Of a DNA stretch of 64,000 nucleotides, positions 34,560-43,512 are shown piece by piece (position 1 is the stretch's first letter; each line of letters opens with the position of its first letter). Location of the stretch: positions 483,889,376 to 483,953,375 of the forward strand of contig NC_064619.1 in the NCBI RefSeq assembly GCF_023898315.1, in the 5' to 3' direction. This stretch comes from Schistocerca nitens. Its lineage: Eukaryota > Arthropoda > Insecta > Orthoptera > Acrididae. The notes beneath the pieces were generated by a model. That model saw only the letters and a list, made by a program, of their open reading frames with translations, did not search any database and was not told the DNA's origin. A program made the translations under genes and the position numbers.

Positions 34560-34959
34560 ATACGGGGTACTCTACCTGTGCTGCTAGAACATGTGCCTTT
34601 ACAAGTACAACGCAACATGTGGTTCATGCACGATGGAGCTCCTGCACATTTCAGTCGAAGTGTTCGTACGCTTCTCAACAACAGATTCGGTGACCGATGG
34701 ATTGGTAGAGGCGGACCAATTCCATGGCCTCCACGCTCTCCTACCTCAACCCTCTCGACTTTCATTTATGGGGCATTTGAAAGCTCTTGTCTACGCAACC
34801 CCGGTACCAAATGTAGAGACCCTTCGTGCTCGTATTGTGGAGTGCTGTGATACAATACGCCATTCTCCAGGGCTGCATCAGCGCATCAGGGATTCCATGC
34901 GACGAAGGGTGGATGCATGTATCCTCGCTAACCGAGGACATTTTGAACATTTCCTGTAA
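34560..34959 (+). pseudogene. mariner-like transposase, C-terminal half
   Basis: The frame starts with LPVLLEHVPLQVQRNMWF-type text, then MHDGAPAHFSRSVRTLL (second catalytic Asp intact), NRFGDRWIGRGGPIPWPPRS, and shifts frame near 34740. The second frame gives GHLKALVYATPVPNVETLRA, RIRDSMRRRVDACILA and HFEHFL before TAA at 34957-34959. The region carrying the first Asp is deleted. Confidence 0.85.
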
Positions 34960-35115
34960 CAAAGTTTTAGTAGTCACGCTGGTACGTTCTGTTGTTGTGT
35001 GTTTCCATTCCATGATTAATGTGATTTGAAGAGAAGTAATAAAATGAGCTCTAACATGGAAAGTAAGCGTTTCCGGACACATGTCCACATAACACATTTT
35101 CGTTCTTTGTGTGTG

Positions 35116-35327
35116 CCCGCATCTCGTGGTCGTGCGGTAGCATTCTCGCTTCCCACGCCCGGGTTCCTGGGTTCGATTCCCGGCGGGGTCAGGGATTTTC
35201 TCTGCCTCGTGATGACTGGGTGTTGTGTGCTGTCCTTAGGTTAGTTAGGGTTAAGTAGTTCTAAGTTCTAGGGGACTAATGACCTCAGCAGTTGAGTCCC
35301 ATAGTGCTCAGAGCCATTTGAACCATT
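35116..35327 (+). mobile_element. chimeric SINE: different tRNA-like head on the main-family body
   Basis: The head GTGGTCGTGCGGTAGCATTC, CTCGCTTCCCACG and GGGTTCGATTCCCGGCGG resembles a class I tRNA (the TCCC loop suggests glycine). It joins a short spacer and then the main SINE body (TGTCCTTAGGTTAGTTAGG, TAAGTTCTAGGGGAC) and tail. A perfect 18-bp duplication flanks it (35098-35115 and 35328-35345). Head swapping on a shared 3' body is known in several SINE superfamilies. Confidence 0.92.
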
Positions 35328-35529
35328 TTTCGTTCTTTGTGTGTGAGGAATGTTTCCTGAAAGTTTGGCCGTACCTTTTTGTAACACCCTGTAGAGGTCG
35401 AAACTGAATTACGAGGACCACGACGGGGCCGACCACGTGTAACATCAGAAAGAGAGAGCGGCTGTAAGATCATGAAGGTACCGCCTAAGTACTGAACGGC
35501 AATCTGGTATCGGACTTCGCACCATCCAC

Positions 35530-36551
35530 TGGACGTGTTGCAGCTAAGCAAACTGTGTACAGAAGGCTTCGGCAGAGGGGCCTTTATTGTCAGACAGCTG
35601 CTGTATTTGTAGCTCTGACGCGTCTTCACAGAAGGGAACGTCAACAGTAGAGCCGTCAACACGCCACCTGGACGGTCGATCAGTGGGCCAATGTTGTTTA
35701 CACAGATGAGTCCGGATTTGGTCTGGACAGTGATACAGTGATTCTCGACAGAGTCGCATCTGGAGCACGATTCTGGGACCCAACCATTGTGGAAAACGAC
35801 TGCTATCAATGATTATCCCTAATGGTGAGTGGGGATTATGTTGACCACTCGAATACCTCTTGGTGAAATTGTACTGTTGAATCGGCAAGGTTTAACTGCT
35901 GTCAGGTATCGTGACGAGATCTTGGGACCTCATGTGCTGTTGTTGCGAGGTGCTGTGGGCCCAGACTGTATTGCTGGACGATAGCGTTCCACGTCATAGA
36001 GCATGCGTGGTTGGTGTTTTCTTATACCCGGCCGCTGTGGCCGAGTGGTTCTAGGTGCTGCAGTCCGGAACCTTGCAGCTGCTACGGTCGCAGGTTCGAA
36101 TCCTGCCTCGGGCATGGATGTGTGTGTGATGTCCTTAGGTTAGTTAGGTTTAAGTAGTTCTAAGTTCTAGAGGACTGATGACCTCAGCAGTTAAGTCTCA
36201 TAGTGCTCAGAGCCATTTGAGTTCTAAGTCTAGGGGACTGATGACATCAGATGTTAAGTCCCATAGTGCTTAGAGCCATTTGAACCATTTTTTTGGTTTT
36301 CTTGGAAACGCATGGCGTGGCCTGCTCGCTCTCCCGATTTGAGTCCCATGGAGCACGTCGGCGTTGCACTATGGACACGGGTAGAATCACAGCAACATCC
36401 ACAAACCTCTCACAAGACTTGCGAGAAGCGCTGCAGGAAGAATGAGGACTATTACCTCAGCATGACATTGATGACATCATTCACAGCACGTCCCGTCGTT
36501 TGTCAGGCCTGCTTTGGAGCCAGAGGTGGCCACCCATACCTAGTACATTAA
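35530..36551 (+). pseudogene. Tc1-like transposase, decayed
   Basis: After the nested mariner the plus strand encodes CRRLRQRGLYCQTAAVF, then DQWANVVYTDESGFGLDSD with the first catalytic Asp, then scattered pieces. After the SINE it gives MAWPARSPDLSPMEHVGVAL, the third catalytic block with Asp and the final Glu of DD34E. The HTH part is in 34130-34389 (RRLRGSVRWRARGR-type text) in other frames. Several stops and frameshifts are present, for example a stop after the GTIVENDCYQ-like text near 35809. Confidence 0.75.
36027..36290 (+). mobile_element. SINE with a duplicated 3' tail
   Basis: A complete main-family copy (36027-36220) is followed by a second 70-bp tail segment (GTCTAGGGGACTGATGAC...AGAGCCATTTGAACC) and a T run. 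TTGGTGTTTTCTT before and TTGGTTTTCTT after look like an imperfect target duplication enclosing both parts, so the dimeric tail inserted as one unit. The headless tail at 30456 resembles this second part (GACCTCAGATGTTAAGTACC). Confidence 0.88.
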
Positions 36552-36733
36552 CCAGTCATCGGAATGTTTGTGTAAACCCGTTGAGATGAAAAAAACGAAG
36601 TATATTTTTGTTTACGATCTACATTCTTTATATTATTTCCACTTTACTATCACCTGATTATATTGTTTTGTGGCAAATTAAACGCAGCCATACAAAATTT
36701 CGGTTTGTTGTTTTATTTTTGGACACCAGCGTA

Positions 36734-38021
36734 TATCATGTTACGTATTGGTAACAATTTAGTACGTGAAATCATGGAGAAAATTATAAACTGGCAATTA
36801 TAACACTGATATTCAGTGTTTTTCCAAACGATCTGATTTTATTATAGCTTCATAATCCTCTAAAACTACTTGCAATCACCATAACAGAATACAAAGATGT
36901 AAAATGACATTATGTATTATTAGATCGGTGCTTCAAGATAACTGTTTCGCTTAAAGATACAAACCAGAAGCATCTGTTAAATAATCACAAGCACTTTTAT
37001 CCACCTCTTCATTGACCAACATAGACATTTCGTCACTGATGGATGTAGACAAACTTAAGTCCTCTTAATTCTGTCAATTTTCTTTGAATATAGTTTGCTG
37101 TAAGCCATGAATATTTTTCTTCTTGTCATCTGAGACTGGATGGCTCAAAAGTACTTAAGCACGTTCTTAAAAACAGAATTTCATAATGGTTCCTTCGTGT
37201 TTCTAGAGACTTCCAATCCTGTATGTCTTGTTGGGACCTTTAGAATACAGTTGCCTCCATATCAATATGAGTATTTTGCATAGCTGCGTACTTGTTTGTG
37301 AAAATTCGTTTCATTTCACTTATGTGAACTAAATTTCGTAGGTCTTTACATAGGGACTTCATGTTTTCACTCTCCAGTCTCCACCAAGGTTTATTAATTC
37401 AGTCACTAATTGGCAGACCTCATTACATTCTTCTTCTTGTCACAACTGTTGGCCTTTTTCGTCTCTACCGAAAATGCGGTCAGCAGGTAAGTAACTGTCT
37501 CACTGTGATAATAATTATTAATATTAGTACAATGAGATATTACTACGAGGGAGCACTGAAGCACAGAATAATGCTAACAGTTGCTCTGCGTGGGTGCGTC
37601 TGGTCGTGAATGCAACTGAAACCACCAGGGTGGAATCAGCGAGTGTCTCGTATTGGCCGTAATGGACTAGTTATTCTTTGCACGAAACGTATATGTGGAC
37701 AGGTTCGTGTCTGCTCTGAGCCACGTATTTTCATAGGCTTGTGTCATGGCACATTTAAGATTTCACTTAAACTGCGTGATATATTTCGCTTATCCTATAT
37801 GTACCGTTTCTTTCCGTATCTCTCTCTTTCTCTTTCTCTCTCTCTTCTCTCTATCTTTTGTTTTTAATGGTGGACGTGTTCACCTTTGGTTGTCACCTCC
37901 TCAAATGTGCTGAACCTCTTCAGACATATACCATCTTAACATACCGCCGCGCCATCTGCACCAACCATCACCCTCAGACCGATCGGACCAGGGTAGAACA
38001 ACTAGCCTCTTGTCTTTCAAA
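36734..38021. other. unassigned AT-rich sequence with a CT microsatellite
   Basis: A CT-rich microsatellite lies at about 37818-37852. Otherwise nothing is recognised. Confidence 0.45.
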
Positions 38022-38032
38022 CATGCTGTAGA

Positions 38033-38225
38033 GTCGGCCGTTGTGGCCGAGCGGTTCTAGGCGCTTGAGTCCGGAACCGCGCTGTTGCTACGGTCAGAGG
38101 TTCGAATCCTGCCTCGGGCACGGATGTGTGTGATGTTCTTAGGTTACTTAGGTTTAAGTAGTTCTAAATCTAGGAGACTGATGGCCTCAGATGTTAAGTC
38201 CCACAGCGCTCAGAGCCATTTGAGC
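38033..38225 (+). mobile_element. tRNA-derived SINE (main family)
   Basis: Full plus-strand copy flanked by perfect 11-bp repeats CATGCTGTAGA (38022-38032 and 38226-38236). Box B is intact (GGTTCGAATCC). Confidence 0.95.
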
Positions 38226-38588
38226 CATGCTGTAGACAGCTTGTTGCGAAGCGAGCTCAAGTCTCGTTGGCGCACGGGACCGGAAACTCCAAGAGTACCT
38301 TTCCACCATCTTACAGAAGATGCCCAAGAGAGTAATGCTTGCCGGAATCGAATGTATTTTTACAGTGTACATGTGAGTTTACAACACGGGAAATAATCCG
38401 GTGGTGAAAGTTTCAAACACAAGGTGGGGCATCAAATGTGTTACCAATTGTTTCTTTCACAATTTACGACGCACATTAGATATCCCGCTGGGATCTCTAC
38501 AGCAGTACCAGCAGAGCATGGAAAAACAAATGAGTTACGAAATGACGTGTAATTCACGATACTGCCGCTAGGAGACTAGTAAGCAGCA

Positions 38589-39604
38589 ATGGCTGACAAT
38601 GGAAGACTGACGACACAGCAACGATCGGCAATTATGTTACTTTTTCATGAAACGAAAAGCCTTGTTGTGACTCAGAGGCGTTTTCGACGACAGTTTAACA
38701 CACGATGTATCCCTTGCAAGATGACCATACACAAGTTGTACGATAAATTTGTACAGGAAGGAACAGTTTGTTCGCCGGAGAATATTGAAGAGGTACAGAG
38801 AAGTCCCGGGAAATCGTGTAGAAAGGCAGAAGTGCAACTGGGAATATCGAGACACTCTGTTCAACGCATTATTAAAAGTGACCTCCATATGTACCCATAC
38901 AAGATGACCTGTCCACAGAAGCTCACTGAAGAACATAAGCAGCAGAGACTACTGTTTGCTCAGTGGGCGGAGGATAGGGAAGAAACTCTGAACAACGTTT
39001 GGTTTTCAGACGAAGCGCATTTTCATTTAGACGGTGTGATTAACAAACAAATTCTACGCTCTTGGGCCATTGAAAACCCACAAGTGCTTCGTGAACGACA
39101 TTATCCTCCGGGGCTTACAGCGTGGGCAGCAATTTCCAGTCACGGACTTATTTGATCCTTTTTCTTTGAAGAAACTGTGAACAGCGAGCGTTATTTGAGC
39201 ATGCTTCATTCCACAGCTTCTTGCTACTGCCTTGCCCTTCAACACGCAGTGGTTCATCCAAGATGGAGCAAGGCCACATACTGCAAACACTGTGTTGGAG
39301 TTTTTACACGAGCATTTCGACATGCGGATCATTTCACTCAGGTTTCCCGGTCGCTTCAATGACGGCCAAAATTGGCCCCCCATACTTCAGACCTCAATCC
39401 ATGTGACTTTTTTCTTTGGGGTACCTAAAGGAACAGATTTTCCCGAAACGTCCACGTGATTTAATGGAGCTCAGAAGACTTATTCTTCAAGCTTGCAGTG
39501 AAATTACGGAAGTCATGTGCCGTAGGGTAAACACTAACTTCAGTGTTCGTTTGAGGGAAGTTAGGAAACGAAATGGGGGACATATCGAGTATGTGCTGAG
39601 TTAG
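38589..39604 (+). pseudogene. mariner-like transposase, nearly complete
   Basis: The start ATG gives MADNGRLTTQQRSAIMLLFH, then RRFRRQFNTRCIPCKMTIHK (first HTH), VQRSPGKSCRKAEVQLGIS and RHSVQRIIKSDL (second HTH), and the first catalytic block VWFSDEAHFHLDG. A TGA at 39153-39155 interrupts SHGLI/SFFFEETVNSERYLS. A frameshift near 39225 leads to WFIQDGARPHTANTVLEFLH (second Asp) and RFPGRF. A further shift near 39385 precedes LNPCDFFLWG (third Asp) and the C-terminus RRVNTNFSVRLREV...HIEYVLS with TAG at about 39602. All three catalytic aspartates are present. Roughly three breaks make it inactive. Confidence 0.9.
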
Positions 39605-39697
39605 AACAAATCTCCATGGACGGCTCTTCATTGTAGTATATGTTCCTTTCAGATTGTATTGACAATAAAGTTTATATTCAAAAACAAAATTGTAACA

Positions 39698-40684
39698 AGA
39701 ATCAAATTTTCACTCTACAGTGGAGTGTGCGTCGATATGAAACTTCCTGGCAGATTAAAACTGTGTGCCGGACCGAGACTCGAACTCGGGACCTTTGCCT
39801 TTTGCGGGCAAGTGCTCTACCAACTGAGCTACCCAAGCACGACTCATGCCCCGTCCTCACAGCTTTACTTCTGCCAGTATTTCGTCTCCTACCTTCCAAA
39901 CTTTACAGAAGCTCTCCTGCGAACCTTGCAGAACTAGCACTCCTGAAAGAAAGGATACTGCAGAGACATGGCTTAGCCACAGCCTGGGGGATGTTTCTAG
40001 AATGAAATTTTCACTCTACAGCGGAGTGTGCGCCGATATGAAACTTCCTGGCAGATTAAAACTGTGTGCCGGACCGAGACTCGAACTCGGGACCTTTGCC
40101 TTTTGCGGGCAAGTGCTCTACCAACTGAGCTACCCAAGCACGACTCATGCCCCGTCCTCACAGCTTTACTTCTGCCAGTATTTCGTCTCCTACCTTCCAA
40201 ACTTTACAGAAGCTCTCCTGCGAACCTTGCAGAACTAGCACTCCTGAAAGAAAGGATATTGCAGAGACATGGCTTAGCCACAGCCTGGGGGATGTTTCTA
40301 GAATGAAATTTTCACTCTACAGCGGAGTGTGCGCCGATATGAAACTTCCTGGCAGATTAAAACTGTGTGCCGGACCGAGACTCGAACTCGGGACCTTTGC
40401 CTTTTGCGGGCAAGTGCTCTACCAACTGAGCTACCCAAGCACGACTCATGCCCCGTCCTCACAGCTTTACTTCTGCCAGTATTTCGTCTCCTACCTTCCA
40501 AACTTTACAGAAGCTCTCCTGCGAACCTTGCAGAACTAGCACTCCTGAAAGAAAGGATATTGCAGAGACATGGCTTAGCCACAGCCTGGGGGATGTTTCT
40601 AGAATGAAATTTTCACTCTACAGCGGAGTGTGCGCCGATATGAAACTTCCTGGCACACAGTTTTAATCTGGCAGGAAGTTTCAA
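39698..40684. repeat. tandem array, 301-bp unit with tRNA-like core (3.2 copies) ending in an inverted piece
   Basis: Units start at 39698, 39999, 40300 and 40601 (AGAAT.AAATTTTCACTCTA); the last is cut at about 40654. Units 2 and 3 appear identical, and unit 1 differs at a few positions. On the minus strand each unit carries a tRNA-like block: GGGTAGCTCAGTTGGTAGAG (box A/D-arm), a TTGCC/GGCAA anticodon-like stem and GAGTTCGAGTCTCGG (box B/T-arm). The array ends with 29 bp in inverted orientation (40655-40683), so the terminal 60 bp can fold back. The reading frames in the array (such as PRLELGTFAFCGQ) are translations of the repeat, not genes. Confidence 0.93.
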
Positions 40685-40714
40685 AATGGTAACACATTTC
40701 GTGCGCCGCCCTGG

Positions 40715-41330
40715 ATAACAGGCAATATTCAGTGCAGACCATACTCCATGTAGGAGACGAAATGCACTCTCCCAGAATTCCGCAGTTGTCTTTCGTACCC
40801 TTTACTCGTGACGCGACATTGACGCATGCCAATGGCCATGGAAGTCTCCAGATGATGCGAGTTGAGGCTGCAGTTAAGTGGGTGGGGGCGTGGCCGGCCG
40901 TCAGGCGGGCAGATTGCAGACAACAGAGCCGCGATTGCGTCGCGAGGCAGCTGCGAGAGTGCTCTTCTCTTCTTGCCAATTGACCCTCCTCGCCTCGCCA
41001 CGCCTCCCCCCCCCGCCCCCCCCCCCCACCGCTTCGCGTCGCGACGCCGCGCCGTGCCTCCGCTGGCCGTGGAGGGCGGGGAGCGGCGACCGCGCTACGC
41101 GAGACGCGCTGTCTCCGGGCCCGGCCTTGGCGTCGGCCATACTGGCCTTCATGGTCCCCACCAGCCACAGCCACGAGTTCTCGGGGTGTTACGGCCGCGT
41201 CCATGCCTTTGCTAGACGTGTACTTCATTTCCACTGCTGTTCCGTGATTTTCATGTTGTATGTAATTCAGGTGCAGCTAGTGGTTTCCATTCTGGGGAAG
41301 GGGGTGAAATGTGTTGATCGGAACTAACCT
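40715..41330 (+). promoter_or_regulatory. CpG-rich segment, candidate promoter/first-exon region
   Basis: About 40860-41220 is strongly GC- and CpG-rich, with GTGGGGGCGTGGCCGG (GC-box-like), poly-C runs and CGTCGCGACGCCGCGCCG. Downstream an ATG at about 41151 opens MVPTSHSHEFSGCYGRVHAF, and TTGTATGTAA near 41255 would serve as a splice donor. I recognise no protein. A promoter-linked CpG island of a host gene on the plus strand is possible; a GC-rich repeat is the alternative. Confidence 0.3.
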
Positions 41331-41568
41331 AAACCTGAGGCTACTCTACACAAGAGTCTGTCACCACAGCGAAGATTTCAGGAGGGTGGGATGGGGGGTT
41401 TTGGGGTGTGGAAGGGGGGGGGGCGAAATATAAAACTCTAGCCAAACATTTACATTCTGTATCTTCTTTCAGTTTCACAATCAACTACTCAATTGCATCA
41501 ATAGCTAACTCTAAGATAAAATCTATAGGTGGCGTATTATCCCCCAACGTCACATTTCCCTACAGTTT
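41331..41568. other. unassigned, with G runs
   Basis: G-rich runs at about 41385-41425. Nothing else is recognised. Confidence 0.4.
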
Positions 41569-42363
41569 ACCGAAAATATCTTAGTAAAAGTCACGTTTTG
41601 ATTCCGGAGCGGGAAGGAGCGCCTGGTCCGCAGTACTAATCCGCCCGGCGGACTTGTGTCGAGGACCGGTGAGCCGGCCAGTCTGTGGATGGTTTTTAGG
41701 CGGTTTTCCATCTGCCTCGGTGAATGCGGGCTGTTTCCCCTTATTCCGCCTCAGCTACACTATGTCGGCGATTGTTGAACAAACAAGTTCTCCACGTACG
41801 CGTACACCACCATTACTCTGCCAAGCTAACATAGCGGTTACACTCGTCTGGTGTGAGACGTTCCTTAGGTGGAAGGGGGGGGGGGGGTCCACCGGGGGCT
41901 GAACCGCACAATAACCCTGGGTTCGGTGTGGGGCGGAGAAGGGGTGAAGTGGACTGCGGTAATCATCGTGGGGTTGTGGACCACTGCGGCTGCGGCGGGG
42001 ACGGAGCCTCTCCGTCGTTTCTGGGCCCCTGTTAACATACAATACACATTTTGTAGATTTCCTTAATGCGGTGATTATTAGCTTCGTTGCATGCTTATAA
42101 CTTTGCTATTTTCGTGTCTAAACTTCAGACGTTTAATGTTCTGTGCACTCAAACTGCGGTGTTTATGAATTCGGGTGACGAAACAGTGATGCTTCTATGA
42201 GGTCACGGATATTGTGCCGCGATTGGATGACATGAGAAACCTGAGCAAGCGCCATGAAATATACAGACCGTGTTTGTCGCATTTACACTTGTTCATTACA
42301 ATTACATGCATTTTAAGTGCTATAACGCTCACAGCCACTCAGCTGCTGTGTACACTCTGTCAA
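41569..42363 (+). repeat. direct repeat pair, copy A, interrupted by a LINE-tail-like insert
   Basis: Copy A begins ACCGAAAATATCTTAGTAAA and GTCACGTTTTG (to about 41604) and resumes at about 42053 (AGATTTCCTTAATGCGGTG), ending at CTCTGTCAACA (42363). Copy B (42767-43512) shares every block, with about 10% differences. The 450-bp insert (about 41605-42052) has TTTTTAGGCGGTTTTCCATC, CCTTATTCCGCCTCAGCTAC and GGTCCACCGGGGGCTGAACC and ends in ACATACAATACACA. I know this as a common grasshopper repeat, probably the 3' end of a LINE. Confidence 0.7.
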
Positions 42364-42766
42364 CAACTGCCATTACATGCTTGTCGCACTTCATATCGCT
42401 CTGCAATTTTACGCCCAAATATTTAATCTACGTGACTGTGTTAATCGCTACACTACATATGGAGTATTCAAACAATACGGGATTCTTTTTCCTTTTCATC
42501 TGCATTAATTTACATTTATCTATATTCAGAGTTAGCTGCCATTCTTTACACCAGCCACAAATCCTGTCCAAGTCATCTTGTATCCTCCTACAGTCACTCA
42601 ACGACGACACCTTCCCGTACACCACAGCATCATCAGCAAACAGCCGCACATTGCTATCCATCCTATCCAAAAGATCATTTATGTAGATACAAAACAACAG
42701 CGGACCTAGTACACTTCCCTGGGGCACTCCAGATGATATCCTCACGTCCGATGAACATCCACCATA
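42364..42766 (-). pseudogene. Jockey/CR1-like LINE reverse transcriptase fragment
   Basis: On the minus strand SSGVPQGSVLGPLLFCIYIN (motif B), VRLFADDAVVYGK (motif C with FADD), WCKEWQLTLNIDKCKLM and, beyond a stop near 42430, KYLGVKLQSD can be read. This is about 130 codons of the palm/thumb of an ORF2 protein, lacking motif A, the endonuclease and the 3' end. It sits exactly between copies A and B of the direct repeat and differs from the RT at 4.3 kb. Confidence 0.88.
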
Positions 42767-43512
42767 TTCCCAAAATATCGTAATAAAAGTCACGTTTTGG
42801 AGATTTCTTTAATGTGGTGTACGTTAGATTCGTTGCATGCTTATAATTTTGCTATTTTCATGTCTAAACTTCAGACGTTTAATGTTTTGTGCACTCAAAC
42901 TCTGGTGTTTATCATTTCGCATGAAGAAACAGTGGTGCTTCTATGAGGTCACGGATCTTGTGCCGTGATTAGATGACATGAGCAACCTGAGCAAGCTCCA
43001 TGATATACGCAGACCGGATTTGTCGTATTTACAAAATGGTTCAAATGGCTCTAAGCACTAAGGGACTTAACATCTGAGGTCATCAGCCCCCTTGACTTAG
43101 AACTACTTGAACGTAATTAACGTAAGGACATCACACACATCCATGCCCGGTGCAGGATTCGAACCTGCGACCGTAGCAGCAGCGCGGTTCCGGACCGGAT
43201 TTGTCGTATTTACAAAATGGTTCAAATGGCTCTAAGCACTAAGGGACTTAACATCTGAGGTCATCAGCCCCCTTGACTTAGAACTACTTGAACGTAATTA
43301 ACGTAAGGACATCACACACATCCATGCCCGGTGCAGGATTCGAACCTGCGACCGTAGCAGCAGCGCGGTTCCGGACTGAAGCGCCCAGAACCGCTGGTCC
43401 ACAGTAGCCGGCCGTCGTATTGACGCTTCTTCATAACAAAAACATACATTTTAAGTGTTACAACGCACACAGACACTCATCTGCTTTGTACACAGCTCTG
43501 TCAACATTGGGT
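42767..43512 (+). repeat. direct repeat pair, copy B, interrupted by SINE
   Basis: CCAAAATATCGTAATAAAAG and GTCACGTTTTGGAGATTTCT continue without the 450-bp insert seen in copy A. The copy is broken at about 43030 by a duplicated SINE and resumes at 43414 (GTCGTATTGACGC) to CTCTGTCAACA (43502-43512). Confidence 0.75.
43030..43413 (-). mobile_element. SINE with an internal 181-bp tandem duplication
   Basis: A main-family minus-strand SINE whose tail, body and most of the head, plus 18 bp of flank, occur twice: 43012-43192 and 43193-43373 appear identical. The head is completed only in the second copy. GTCGTATT flanks the whole (43022-43029 and 43414-43421), so the SINE inserted once and the duplication came later, recently, and included flanking DNA. 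Confidence 0.9.

Larger units (their letters stand above)
34390..35393 (+). mobile_element. mariner-like transposon, 5' half deleted, with nested SINE
   Basis: The ends TACAGGGTGTTACAAAAAGG and the inverted CCTTTTTGTAACACCCTGTA are perfect over about 45 bp. Similarity extends to about 120 bp per end (34390-34515 and, around the SINE, 35030-35393). TA flanks. Only the transposase C-terminal half is present, so the left end joins directly to mid-gene sequence near 34520. The well-kept ends suggest it moved as a non-autonomous derivative. Confidence 0.92.
34024..36733 (+). mobile_element. Tc1-like transposon containing a mariner and two SINE insertions
   Basis: The left end TGCACTGGTGTCCAAAATTC and the right end TTTTTGGACACCAGCGTA form imperfect inverted ends of about 18 bp. 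The element's own sequence is 34024-34389, 35394-36026 and 36291-36733, about 1.45 kb in total. It is interrupted by a mariner (34390-35393) and by a SINE plus an extra SINE tail (36027-36290). The transposase reads on the plus strand. The order of events is readable: Tc1 first, then the mariner, then the SINE in the mariner. The SINE at 36027 entered the Tc1 independently. Confidence 0.88.
38421..40714 (+). mobile_element. mariner-like transposon, nearly full length, with a tandem array inside its 3' end
   Basis: The left end GGTGGGGCATCAAATGTGTT and the inverted right end (reading TGGTAACACATTTCGTGCGC...CCCTGG at 40688-40714) are imperfect inverted ends, sharing AAATGTGTTACCA. The transposase occupies 38589-39604. 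Between the transposase and the right end lies a 987-bp tRNA-like tandem array (39698-40684). Without the array the element is about 1.3 kb, a usual mariner size. Confidence 0.82.

Noticed and set aside
37818-37852. CT-rich tract as a splice-acceptor polypyrimidine tract
   Set aside because: No AG plus open frame follows in a sensible position; it is a plain microsatellite.
39770-39845. Functional tRNA genes in the 301-bp units
   Set aside because: The fold is tRNA-like, but the anticodon loop lacks the usual U33 and the acceptor stem has a mismatch. Repetition in a tandem array fits a tRNA-derived repeat better.
39702-40666. Repeated open frames of 65-130 codons in the 301-bp array on both strands
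   Set aside because: They recur once per unit, overlap on both strands and translate tRNA-like sequence; they are not genes.
40599-41234. 211-codon minus-strand frame over the CpG-rich segment
   Set aside because: It begins in the GC-rich DNA and runs into the tandem array. Its composition (poly-Gly/Arg) follows GC content, and no domain is visible.
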